From Candidatus Daviesbacteria bacterium RIFCSPLOWO2_01_FULL_39_23 (GTDB lineage: Bacteria > Patescibacteriota > Microgenomatia > Daviesbacterales > UBA10151): 38,874 nucleotides of DNA. The stretch is from the NCBI GenBank assembly GCA_001776935.1, contig MFDN01000001.1, positions 357,449-396,322 on the forward strand, in the 5' to 3' direction. Under the pieces are notes generated by a model, which was not told the origin of the DNA, ran no database searches, and saw only the letters and a list, made by a program, of their open reading frames with translations. Shown one piece after another: positions 27,060 through 36,564 of the stretch (position 1 is the stretch's first letter; the number at the start of each line of letters is the position of its first letter). Both the position numbers and the translations under genes were made by a program.

Positions 27060-28400
27060 ATGGATTTTAATTTGGTATTTAAATTTATTTTGGCATTTTT
27101 AATCGGGGCAGTTATCGGACTGGAAAGAGAAGTTAATGAGAAAAAGCATCTTCTCGAAGGATCCAAAAAAACTGCAATATTAGGGCTTAGGACTTTTTCT
27201 TTAACTGCAATTTTAGGAGCAATAACCGGAATGCTTTCTTTAAATTTTCCTGTTATTTCTATCATTTTAGCTTCGGCTTTTTTGTTTTTGACAATAGTTT
27301 TTTATACATTGGACAGTTTTTTCTCCCGGGATTTTGGCATTACCACAGAAATTGCCTTAATTTATAGTTTTGTTTTAGGGTTACTCATTACACTGGAGGT
27401 AATACCGATGCAGCTTACTCTGGCAATAGCTGTTGTTTTGATTTTTCTGCTTTCCAGAAAAGAAACTATCAAAAATGTAATGGAAGATATTAAACACACA
27501 GAAGTCAATGCCTTTGTAAGTTTTGCTATTATTGCTTTGGTAATATTGCCATTTTTGCCTAACTTTTCATATTCCCTTTCCGATATCCCGAATTTTTCCA
27601 ATTTTATTGGAAACTTCGGAACAGACTTTAATCAAATTATTAATTTAGAACTTATAAATCCTTTTAGATTATGGATGATAGTGGCGCTTATTACAGGGGT
27701 AAATTTAGTGGGTTATACATTGGAGAAAACCTTAGGGCAAAAAAAGGGCTGGGTGCTGGCAAGCATAGCAGGCGGATTTATTTCTTCTACAGCCACCACT
27801 CAGTCATTGGCCCAAAAAAGCAATAAATCAAAAGGTGTAAATCATTTGGTTTCGGCTGCAGTAATTTCCAATCTGGTGAGTTTTATTCAGATTGCCATTA
27901 TTTTGGGCTCGTTTAATATTGCCTTTTTAATAAAACTTATACCAACACTTTTGGCTATGATATCCGCTGCTTTTGCTGCTTTGGTATTTTTCTTAACAGC
28001 TAAGGAAGAAAATGTATCTGTAATTGAAAAAGAAAACATTGCACCGCAAAAAGAGATTATAAATTTAGGCTCAGCTTTAAAATTTGCAGGGCTTTTTGTA
28101 TTTATTAGTCTTGTCTCCAAAATTGCTTTAGTTGTTTTTGGGAGTAACGGATTTTTAGTCACAACAGGTTTAGGAGCAATGGTAGGGCTGGATGCTGTGA
28201 TGATCAATACTGCTCAGATTGCCGGAAATGCAATTGATTTTAAGCTGGCAATTTTAGCTTTTATTTTGGCTAATTTTGTAAATCTTGCAGCAAAAGTTAT
28301 CTATAGTTTCCTGCAGGGTAAAAAAGAATTTGCAGTTAAGTTCTCAATAAGCATGGGAGTAATTATATTGGCCAGCTTAACAGGGTTATTTTTTAGTTAA
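27060..28400 (+). CDS. MgtC/SapB - DUF4010 family membrane protein
   Basis: FILAFLIGAVIGLEREVNEKK...KKTAILGLRTFSLTAILGAITG; multi-TM with DUF4010-like C-terminal half. Confidence 0.88.
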   Translation: MDFNLVFKFILAFLIGAVIGLEREVNEKKHLLEGSKKTAILGLRTFSLTAILGAITGMLSLNFPVISIILASAFLFLTIVFYTLDSFFSRDFGITTEIALIYSFVLGLLITLEVIPMQLTLAIAVVLIFLLSRKETIKNVMEDIKHTEVNAFVSFAIIALVILPFLPNFSYSLSDIPNFSNFIGNFGTDFNQIINLELINPFRLWMIVALITGVNLVGYTLEKTLGQKKGWVLASIAGGFISSTATTQSLAQKSNKSKGVNHLVSAAVISNLVSFIQIAIILGSFNIAFLIKLIPTLLAMISAAFAALVFFLTAKEENVSVIEKENIAPQKEIINLGSALKFAGLFVFISLVSKIALVVFGSNGFLVTTGLGAMVGLDAVMINTAQIAGNAIDFKLAILAFILANFVNLAAKVIYSFLQGKKEFAVKFSISMGVIILASLTGLFFS

Positions 28401-28420
28401 GACCTAAAAATTTCATTACA

Positions 28421-29050
28421 TCAGATTTCACGAGCGTCGACAGCATTTGCTATAAGATAATTAGTATGACCTCTTCTGAATTCGATAAAATTCTCAACGG
28501 TAAAACTATACTTTTTTAAGAAATCAAGAAAAGTATCTTTTCCTAAATATAAATTATGTCTGGTAACTTTACCATCAAAGTATGATTCCTTTGCTGAATC
28601 TGATTTACCGTTAAGCATACACCACCCAAAAGCTCCTCCATTTTTTAAAACTCTTTTCGCCTCTCTAAGCGCAATATCTAATTCATCTAAATCCTGGACA
28701 TGATTTAAAGATTTATATGCTCAGATACCGTCAAAAATTTGTCCGAAAGGAAGATGTAAAAACGTACCTCTTATTGAATAAAATCCTTTAGTATGGGATG
28801 TTTTAGCCATTTCCATTGCACCGTCTAAACAAACAGGGCGTAATCCTAAATTTGTGAGCAACTCTGCTTCTTCTCCTAAGCCTGAACCAATGCATAAAAC
28901 TAATGCTGATGGGTCTGAAGAATTCTTAATTAATGAGGCAAAACGCACTGCAGCTTTTCGGGGGAACTGTTTCCAGAAACCTGAATAAGTTTCCCTGCAA
29001 TGCTCAACGGCTTCTATACTATCATAGGGGGTATAACCTTCTGTTTTCAT
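28421..29050 (-). pseudogene. Class I SAM-dependent methyltransferase interrupted by one in-frame TGA (28721-28723)
   Basis: Frames 28721-29119 and 28421-28618 are the same frame: MKTEGYTPYDSIEAVEHCRETYSGFW...ALVLCIGSGLGEEAELLTNLGLRPVCLDGAMEMA...FDGI*AYKSLNHVQDLDELDIALREAKRVLKNGGAFGWCMLNGK.... Confidence 0.8.
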
Positions 29051-29368
29051 ACAAAAAGTTAGTGTTAGAGTATGACATTTCTTAATACATATTATACTAC
29101 TAACTAAATTCAGACGCAAAATAGCTTCAATTTTAGAAAATAGAAAGTATGGGTTAAAAACCTGAGGCTAGTGCTGCCAACGGCAGAACACAGATTAATT
29201 TCTTTCAGAAATTTGTGAAACAAAAAGAACGAGACAGGTACCGCGCAGGGGAAAAGTGAGGAGGTTTATTTTAGTTTTTGAGCATAGTTATTGAAAAAAT
29301 AGATCTATTACATATAATTATTTCTAAAAGAATAGGGTATTTTACAACAAAATATTGATTAATGGCTG

Positions 29369-29397
29369 GCAAATGCTTAAAAGCATTTGCTTTTTTT
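29369..29397 (+). terminator. Rho-independent terminator
   Basis: GCAAATGCTT-AA-AAGCATTTGC followed by TTTTTTT. Confidence 0.85.
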
Positions 29398-29628
29398 AAA
29401 ACCTAAAATGTTAAATTTAAACGATAAAAAAAACCTGGCAGATAATTTAGGTTTACCTAAATAAAACTTGTGAATTCCAAAGCTACCAAGAAATATAGCC
29501 AATAATGCAGCAGCAATCCTATTTTTATTAGTTTTTGATTCAAGAACAGGAGTATAGTTACTCTTCATTTCCGCCCTGTATTTCTCCTTTTCCTCGATGT
29601 TTCTTCTTTTTGCTTCAGTCAATACCAT
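29377..29628 (-). pseudogene. Truncated TM2-domain protein
   Basis: NKNRIAAALLAIFLGSFGIHKFYLGK is the TM2 first half; sequence diverges to low-complexity KPKLSARFFLSFKFNILGFKKSKCF where the second TM is expected. Confidence 0.65.
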
Positions 29629-29674
29629 ACTACCCTGATGATATCAAAAATTCAGTAATTGCAGGGGCAGAGAT

Positions 29675-29915
29675 TTATTCGTCTGAAAAGGTACGTCCTA
29701 AAGTAAGCTCAATAAGTTCTTTTTGGAATCCTTTCTCCAGTCTGACAGCTTCTTTAATTACCTGTTCAGGTGTCGGATGAGGTGGTAAATCAGTGGTAAT
29801 TGGGGTACCAAAAGGAGCCGGTCTAAGTCTTCTATAATAAGGGACCTCTGTGTCCTTCTCGGTCTCTATCTTCTTGAACCTCCAACAAACTATTTTTCCC
29901 TGCTGCTTCTACCAT
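29675..29915 (-). pseudogene. Frameshifted small protein (YYRRLRP-type)
   Basis: ATG at 29915 sits 6 nt after TGCTATAAT and gives MVEAAGKNSLLEVQED...; the next frame encodes FKKIETEKDTEVPYYRRLRPAPFGTPITTDLPPHPTPEQVIKEAVRLEKGFQKELIELTLGRTFSDE*. Confidence 0.6.
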
Positions 29916-29932
29916 GGTTCGATTATAGCATA

Positions 29933-30299
29933 CTATGGATTAGCCTGACCCATGAATGTTCTTGGATTCACTGGTATTCCGAAGACCCTGATTTCAAAAT
30001 GAAGATGGGGACCTGTTGACCAGCCTGTTGAACCTTCTTTTCCTATAACATCAGTAAGTTTTACTTTTTGGCCTTTATAGACATAGATTTTATCCAGTGG
30101 GCATAAAGGGAACTGATATTATTCCCGTTATCTATAACTATGTGTTTTCCGTATCCCCACCATATTTCCCCGAAATCCCGGCATTTACCAGAATAAAAAC
30201 AGCAATAATAGGGAGTAATAAAACAATTAAGAAAGTAACAGCAACAAGCCTTAATTCTCTTTTGAATGACCAAAGATTATATAGTAAAAATAAATTCAT
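29933..30299 (-). pseudogene. Degenerate M23 (LytM) metallopeptidase with internal deletion
   Basis: N-terminus MNLFLLYNLWSFKRELRLVAVTFLIVLLLPIIAVFILVNAGISG; another frame gives [21 protein letters not shown], and a third [58 protein letters not shown]. Confidence 0.8.
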
Positions 30300-30360
30300 C
30301 TGCCATTAGGCAGGCAGAGGTATTATACAGCAAGAGTTAGCGGTAAATTTTCTTCAAGCT

Positions 30361-31119
30361 CTACTCAACTTTAGCAGAGGTTAGAATTTGATCAAAGGTA
30401 TTCCCTATACTACTGTGTTCTTCTTTGTATACCTCCAAACAGGTTTTTGTATCTTGGAAAAATTTTACTGCCCGGCTACTTGACCAGCCCCTTTTGCCCA
30501 GGTCTGGCGGAAAGATTAGCTCAATTTTATCTGCTAGCATTACACTACTAAACCAACTTTCTGAATAATATTGATTGTGCTTGGATGTTTCCTGGCAAAT
30601 AGTATTGTCTTTAGTTATCCAGATTGTCATTCTATAACCTTTCTTAAATTCAATCTCCTCCCTATTTCCTAAATCACTGTACCTTGATTCTACTCCCTCC
30701 GGAGTAATATAAGTTAAATTCAAGAATTTACTTTTGATAATTTTTTCATTTATTTTGGGCGGTTCTGTTTGGGTTGGTGGTAATAGTGTTACTTTAAGGA
30801 GGCCAGGGTCTTTTTGCTGAGTAGTATTTGATCCGGAATTTAAATTTTTACGTGTGGTATTTGCAGGGGTAATGATTTGGAAAGGTCTAAAATTATAGGA
30901 GTATAACCAGGTATTATCATCCTTGGGGTAAATATATTAACTGATTTATGTTCAATATTTATCTGGGCATACCTTGAACCTAAAGGAATATTAGCAACTA
31001 TCTGAGAGAAGTTAATTAAATAAATTATCCCCGCTATTGTAATAACAACAAATGACAAAGCTAAAAGCACTAATTTTTTAGCTTTTGATAACTTTTTAAA
31101 TAAAGAAACGATTAAAACA
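30361..31119 (-). pseudogene. Membrane-anchored hypothetical protein disrupted by a frameshift
   Basis: KKLVLLALSFVVITIAGIIYLINFSQIVANIPLGSRYAQINIEHKSVNIFTPRMIIPGYTPIILD joins, after a one-base frame change near 30885, to an uninterrupted frame ending ...IKSKFLNLTYITPEGVESRYSDLGNREEIEF...SAKVE*. 5' boundary uncertain. Confidence 0.6.
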
Positions 31120-31176
31120 ATGGTAGCATAAAACTCCTTGTCTTGACATAAGATACTGCTTAGCTTTAGTGTGAAT

Positions 31177-34100
31177 ATGATGGAACAAGAAACTGCTGGA
31201 TTCCAATTTAATAAAACATCGATTATTTCTTTAATTGCTTTTGTAATTTTGCTAATCTCAATACCTATTGGTACTTATTTAATTCAGAAAACTCAAATAT
31301 TCAAATCCAGAGCAGCAGATAACCCTAAGAAACTAACTGATTCTCTAAAAGGTAAAGCTGATTTAGGAATCAAATTAATGAGCCAGTATGATTTAAACAA
31401 TGACGGAAGAATTTCGCTTGAAGAATTGAAACCCATAATTAATGCTCAGGTGTCTTCTTCTAGGAACAAACCTAAAAATTTTTATGAAGCCAAAGGTTTT
31501 ATTATAGAATTCAAGAGTGTTCCTCTGAGCTCTTTTAAAAAACAAGCAAAATTACGGACTTTTGCAGAATACAAACAAGCATTACAAAAAGAGCACCAGG
31601 AAGCAAAAAAGGATATTCTTTCCAGGTTAGGAAAGGAATCATTTTCTTCTAACTCAAAAACAACTGCTGAACGGTCTAAAACTTCAGTAACGCTGCTGGG
31701 AGAATACTTAACTTTGTTTAACGGTATAGCGCTTGATATTACAAATGAAGAATCAGAGAGAGTTAAAAAATCGCCTTATGTGAAAAAGATATATCCTAAC
31801 AATAAAGCCCAAACATACTTAAACGATTCCGTCCCTTTGATAAATGCTCCCCAAGTTTGGGAAATCTCAGACTCACAAGGAAATAAACTTACAGGTAAAA
31901 ATATCAAAGTAGGTGTTATTGATACTGGCATAGATTATACGCATCAAGATTTAGGTAGTTGCAGTACGCAGGCTTTTCTGTCAAACCAATGCAGTAAAGT
32001 TGCAGGAGGATATGATTTTATCAACAATGATAATGATCCAATTGATGACAACGGCCATGGAACACATGTAGCTGCAACTATCGGAGGGAACGGTTTGACT
32101 CAAAATGGCATTGTATTAAAAGGAGTAGCTCCCGAGGTTACCTTATTTGCATACAAAGTACTTGGGGGAAATGGAAGTGGTTATTTCTCCACTATACTCA
32201 GCGGTATAGAAAGAGTCTCGGATCCAAATCAGGATGGCGATTTATCTGATCATTTGGATATTATAAATCTCAGTTTGGGTGGATCAGGAGACCCGACTGA
32301 CCCATTGTCACAAGCAATAGACAGAATTTCTGAAATTGGGGTTTTACCGGTTGTAGCAGCGGGCAATAGTGGTCCAAATGAGGCTACGATAATATCTCCC
32401 GGTAATGCCCGTAAAGCCCTGACGGTTGGAGCAAGTGACAAAAGTAACCGGCTTGCTTATTTCAGTAGCCGAGGACCTGTTTTAACAATCCCGGGCCAAG
32501 AATTTGATTTAGGTAAGCCTGATATAGTCGCTCCCGGTGTCGAAATCTGCGCTGCCGAATTTGGGAATTGGAACAGCTCAAAAAGGTGTGCTGACAATAA
32601 ACACATTGCCATTTCAGGAACCAGTATGGCAACGCCTCATGTTGCTGGTTTGGCTGCCCTGATCAAGCAAAAAAATCCCACCTGGATGCCTGATGATATT
32701 AAAAGTGTCATTACTATCTCTTCGGGCAGCATCGGAGAAAATTATCTAAATGAAGGAAGAGGTAGAATAAACGCTTTGAGTGCTGTTGAGACTTCTACTA
32801 TTATTAATCCAACAAGTCTCAGTTTTGGGATGGTCAATAAAACAAGCGGTTCTTGGACAGAAACAAAAACAATTACTATTAAAAATGCCGGTAACATTTC
32901 CGCTAGTTATTCTCTTAATACGGGCAGTATTCCTAATGGCTCTTCCATTATCTTGAGTGAAAATAATTTCCAAATTCTTCCCAATAGTCAAAAAACTATC
33001 CAAGTGAGCTTAACTGCGGATAATAATATTCTAAGCAACGGGGTTTATAGCGGGGTAATTAATGTTTTGCAGTCGGGTAAAACCTACCGTATACCGGTTT
33101 TGTTCTTTAAAAGCAGTATGCAGATAATTCCCGAGCCATCGATTACCAACAACTATCTTCATATTAAAGTGGTAACTCCATATCTGGATTTAATTGATCC
33201 GCCGCAACTTACAATATTCTCATCTACCGGTAATCCAATAAGTGTTCCGATGTATCCTTATTCTAGTTTCTTTGGATCAAATAAAACAACTTGGTTTTCA
33301 GAACTTATACAAGTAAACAAAAGCACTGGCGTTCGTACCATAAACGCGAGTACTAACGAATTAGCCAATTATAACGCCAGCGCGCAATTTACTGTTGATT
33401 TAGATCCCCCCGTATTTAATATTACTCCTACCGTTAATCAGAATGATCTTAATTTACAGATCACGGCGAACGAAAGCATCAGTCCTGACTATGCAAAAAC
33501 ACTTATAGATAACAGCGGATATTATTCTCATTGGATGCCCCGTATTCTTGCAGATGGTCAAAACGTATATATTCTTTACCAGTCTTTTACCGATGACACT
33601 TCTAGTGATAAAGTTGATTTTATTAAAAGTTCAGATGGGGGTTATACCTGGGGTAGACCAAAAACACTACGTGTGTTTACCGGATCATTTTTCAATTTTC
33701 CACCGATCTCAATTGCTAAATTGAGTGGCGTCTTGTATGCAGTTTTAGATAACACTATAATTTCCAGCAGAGATGAAGGCGAAACATGGAGTAATCCGAT
33801 TAATTTCACAAACGAACCTTTTCCTTATGATACTAATGTTGTAGATCTTAAAGCTTCGGAGGGCAAACTGCATCTTGTATACACGACGACAGATGCTGTG
33901 GGATTCCGACCTCGTTTTATCAATTATATGAGTAGTAATGACGGAGTAAATTGGACTCAAGCAGTGCGGATAGCAAGTAGCGATGGACCATCTGGCGACA
34001 TGACTGCTTCTTTGGCTGTTGATAAAGGCAAATTGAGGGTGGTGTATACATATAATCACAAAGTCTATTTTGCTATCCCTCAGAGCGAGCGACTTGAGCG

Positions 34101-35274
34101 TTTTGGCTGGGAATCAAAGGTGATTGCGGAAAGTTTTAATGGAGCATTTTATCCTACAATTATTTCACGAGGGAATGATATTTTTATAGTATGGGGTGCA
34201 AATTGGGATATAGATTTTGCCAGAAGTAGCGATGGAGGTAAAACATGGGCTATAACCCGAGATCTCACAGGCACAAATCGTTTTGATATGCAGCCAAATT
34301 TGGCGTATGCGGGAGGTAAGCTTTATATCTCTTGGACTAGAGACATTTTTAATGGCACTTTCTTGAAAGTTAGTGGCGATGGCGGAAAGTCCTGGGATAG
34401 AGAAATAGCACTTGATAATCAAATGACGTTTTTGTCAACAATATATGGAGACAAAGATACAATTCATTTCAGCTGGCCAACAGCTCCTAGTATAGGTTAT
34501 CCTTTTGCTCTCGTGTATGCCAACAACAACGACTTGGTGGCGAAGGTGACATATAATGGGACCGAAGAAATTTTACAAACCCGTAAATTAACTAATTACT
34601 GGAGCACTCAAACTCCTTTGAGAGGAAACGGAATTTATGATATTGAGGTACTCGGGCGTGATATTGCCGGAAACGTCGGAAGAACTACAGCTTCCTTTAC
34701 TTATAATACTTCTGCCAGCCCGACACCAAGACCAACAATTACTTCGCCGAGTCCAACTTTAACTCCTACTCCTACCCTTACTCCTGCACCATCACCCATA
34801 TCTTCTGTGAAACGCATTTTTGTAACGAGTACAACTTACCAAGGAAACCTGGGTGGTTTATCAGGAGCTGATAATAAATGCCAGCAGATTGCTGAATCAG
34901 CAAGTCTGGGTGGCATATGGAAGGCTTGGTTATCAACTCCTGGCACATCTGCTTTGTCCCGCATTGTGCATGGGAATGACTACTACAAATTAGTAAACGG
35001 TACTGTGATTGCAAATAATTGGAATGATTTAACTGACGGAAGTTTACTTGCGCCAATTAATGTTACCGAAAGCGGAGTAAATCTTGATACAACTGTTTGG
35101 ACAAATACTCTTCCCGATGGCTACCAAGAACCATTTAGCTGTGGTGATTGGACTTCTGTTTCATCAGGTATTAACGGTGTAATTGGAAAGTCTTCAGAAA
35201 CCTCAGCTTATTGGTCTGATTTTGATCGTGCTTATTGTTCGAGCTCTAATTCATTGTATTGTTTTGAACAATAA
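31177..35274 (+). CDS. Secreted/anchored S8 subtilisin-like protease with Asp-box propeller-like insert and C-terminal DUF1554-like domain
   Basis: N-terminal TM; EF-hand-like YDLNNDGRISLEEL; S8 triad motifs VGVIDTGIDYTHQDL, NGHGTHVAATIGG, GTSMATPHVAGLAALI; repeated Asp boxes (SSDGGYTWG, SRDEGETWS, SNDGVNWT, SSDGGKTWA, SGDGGKSWD); PT-rich linker; C-terminal RIFVTSTTYQGNLGGLSGADNKCQQIAESASLGGIWKAWLS...CFEQ. Confidence 0.92.
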   Translation: MMEQETAGFQFNKTSIISLIAFVILLISIPIGTYLIQKTQIFKSRAADNPKKLTDSLKGKADLGIKLMSQYDLNNDGRISLEELKPIINAQVSSSRNKPKNFYEAKGFIIEFKSVPLSSFKKQAKLRTFAEYKQALQKEHQEAKKDILSRLGKESFSSNSKTTAERSKTSVTLLGEYLTLFNGIALDITNEESERVKKSPYVKKIYPNNKAQTYLNDSVPLINAPQVWEISDSQGNKLTGKNIKVGVIDTGIDYTHQDLGSCSTQAFLSNQCSKVAGGYDFINNDNDPIDDNGHGTHVAATIGGNGLTQNGIVLKGVAPEVTLFAYKVLGGNGSGYFSTILSGIERVSDPNQDGDLSDHLDIINLSLGGSGDPTDPLSQAIDRISEIGVLPVVAAGNSGPNEATIISPGNARKALTVGASDKSNRLAYFSSRGPVLTIPGQEFDLGKPDIVAPGVEICAAEFGNWNSSKRCADNKHIAISGTSMATPHVAGLAALIKQKNPTWMPDDIKSVITISSGSIGENYLNEGRGRINALSAVETSTIINPTSLSFGMVNKTSGSWTETKTITIKNAGNISASYSLNTGSIPNGSSIILSENNFQILPNSQKTIQVSLTADNNILSNGVYSGVINVLQSGKTYRIPVLFFKSSMQIIPEPSITNNYLHIKVVTPYLDLIDPPQLTIFSSTGNPISVPMYPYSSFFGSNKTTWFSELIQVNKSTGVRTINASTNELANYNASAQFTVDLDPPVFNITPTVNQNDLNLQITANESISPDYAKTLIDNSGYYSHWMPRILADGQNVYILYQSFTDDTSSDKVDFIKSSDGGYTWGRPKTLRVFTGSFFNFPPISIAKLSGVLYAVLDNTIISSRDEGETWSNPINFTNEPFPYDTNVVDLKASEGKLHLVYTTTDAVGFRPRFINYMSSNDGVNWTQAVRIASSDGPSGDMTASLAVDKGKLRVVYTYNHKVYFAIPQSERLERFGWESKVIAESFNGAFYPTIISRGNDIFIVWGANWDIDFARSSDGGKTWAITRDLTGTNRFDMQPNLAYAGGKLYISWTRDIFNGTFLKVSGDGGKSWDREIALDNQMTFLSTIYGDKDTIHFSWPTAPSIGYPFALVYANNNDLVAKVTYNGTEEILQTRKLTNYWSTQTPLRGNGIYDIEVLGRDIAGNVGRTTASFTYNTSASPTPRPTITSPSPTLTPTPTLTPAPSPISSVKRIFVTSTTYQGNLGGLSGADNKCQQIAESASLGGIWKAWLSTPGTSALSRIVHGNDYYKLVNGTVIANNWNDLTDGSLLAPINVTESGVNLDTTVWTNTLPDGYQEPFSCGDWTSVSSGINGVIGKSSETSAYWSDFDRAYCSSSNSLYCFEQ

Positions 35275-35432
35275 ACTACTTTAGATTTCAATAAATAAAA
35301 AGGATCAGATATAGATCTCTTTTGGATCAGTAGTAAGCAGTGGATGTTCTTTTTCTGAGGCAACTACTTTTAGGGCAACATGGTTTTGATCAGCAATAAT
35401 CAACGCTTCTTCTTCCCTAAAAAATAACAAAA

Positions 35433-35453
35433 AAGCTGCCCCAAAGGCAGCTT
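35433..35453 (-). terminator. Rho-independent terminator for the minus-strand gene at 35542
   Basis: On minus strand: AAGCTGCC-TTTGG-GGCAGCTT then TTTTGTTATTTTTT. Confidence 0.75.
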
Positions 35454-35541
35454 AAATTAACTGAATATTCTATATCATATGCTTATCCAAAAAGTCAACC
35501 GGTTGTGTAGAAGAATGAGTTTGAAGAATTAAAAAGTATTT

Positions 35542-35928
35542 TTAATCCCTTGGTCTTCTAGTTTCTACGCTATAGTCCTGATGATATTTCCCAAGAAGTT
35601 CAGCTGTTACATTTCTTGCTCTATCGTTCACAGGAAGTTTCAGTTTCCAGGAATCATCCCAGATATTTATTGACCTGTCTTCAGGTAAAACACGTATATA
35701 ACCAGCATCAACTCTTGGGCTGTTAACCTTTTTTAATCTTTCAATAACATCTGCAAATTTATTTTTTTCACCATAAACCCATCCTTTTGGACAGATTATA
35801 ACGGGATGATCAATCATAGGATCAGGAGTTACAACCAATAATTTACCAATCCTTACAAATTTTCCGCCAAGCATTTCTTCGGGGCCTTTATAAACATGTC
35901 CAACAAGAAATTCTAAATTTTCCTTCAT
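35542..35928 (-). CDS. Hypothetical protein
   Basis: MKENLEFLVGHVYKGPEEMLGGKFVRIGKLLVVTPDPMIDHPVIICPKGWVYGEKNKFADVIERLKKV...; start trimmed from the 36087 call because the upstream part overlaps the opposite DUF2958 gene. Confidence 0.6.
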   Translation of the reverse strand: MKENLEFLVGHVYKGPEEMLGGKFVRIGKLLVVTPDPMIDHPVIICPKGWVYGEKNKFADVIERLKKVNSPRVDAGYIRVLPEDRSINIWDDSWKLKLPVNDRARNVTAELLGKYHQDYSVETRRPRD

Positions 35929-36014
35929 ATTATCCGGAATATATCTTGGAAGCAGGCAGGCTGCTTCCAGAAAAAATATTTTCCAGGAAAAAGCCAGGGA
36001 AGGGGGTGATAAAA

Positions 36015-36323
36015 ATGCAACTGCTGACAAAAGAAATAACAAGTAAGCTTCCATTCTTGTATACACAGGAAGACGAAGAGGATCCAATGGTTATCTGCAA
36101 ATTCTTTACTGTTTGGTCAAACTGGACATGGTACGGGATTGAGTTTGACGGGAAAGACACGTTCTTTGGTTATGTAGTAGGACATGAGGCAGAGCTTGGA
36201 TATTTTAGTCTTTCCGAGCTGCAAGGCCTCAAGGGACCAATGGGATTGGGAATAGAGCGGGATATGTATTTTAGACCGTGCAAGCTCTCAGAGATTAAAA
36301 GGCTACACGAAGGACGCTATTAG
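36015..36323 (+). CDS. DUF2958 domain protein (plasmid/ICE-type)
   Basis: MQLLTKEITSKLPFLYTQEDEEDPMVICKFFTVWSNWTWYGIEFDGKDTFFGYVVGHEAELGYFSLSELQGLKGPMGLGIERDMYF; SD-like AGGGGGTG upstream. Confidence 0.88.
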   Translation: MQLLTKEITSKLPFLYTQEDEEDPMVICKFFTVWSNWTWYGIEFDGKDTFFGYVVGHEAELGYFSLSELQGLKGPMGLGIERDMYFRPCKLSEIKRLHEGRY

Positions 36324-36332
36324 ATACTAAAG

Positions 36333-36366
36333 CCTGCCGCTGATATCCCCGGCGGCAGGTTTTTAA
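36333..36366 (+). terminator. Rho-independent terminator after the DUF2958 gene
   Basis: CCTGCCGC...GCGGCAGG then TTTTTT. Confidence 0.8.
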
Positions 36367-36392
36367 AAAAAACAGAAAGGAGGTAAAAATTT

Positions 36393-36560
36393 ATGATACA
36401 TCCATTACTAACATCAAAATACGAGGATGAAATTTTAGATCTTATTGATAATCAGGATGAGTTTACAAGAAGTGATTTACAGGGAATAGTTACTGTACTT
36501 GTTAATAAAATTATGAATGAGGGCTTCAAAATAATTAGCAATCAGAAAAAGACAAAATAA
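36393..36560 (+). CDS. Small (55 aa) accessory protein
   Basis: MIHPLLTSKYEDEILDLIDNQDEFTRSDLQGIVTVLVNKIMNEGFKIISNQKKTK*; strong SD AGGAGG 9 nt upstream. Missed by ORF track (short). Confidence 0.75.
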   Translation: MIHPLLTSKYEDEILDLIDNQDEFTRSDLQGIVTVLVNKIMNEGFKIISNQKKTK

Positions 36561-36564
36561 GATT

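Noticed and set aside
28721-28723. UGA reassigned to Gly or Trp genome-wide (as in Gracilibacteria/SR1)
   Set aside because: gatC, gatA, rplS and the TPR gene terminate normally at TGA, and long ORFs elsewhere have no internal TGA.
29933-30299. Programmed frameshifting in the M23 peptidase
   Set aside because: More than one frame change plus a missing central segment; degeneration is simpler.
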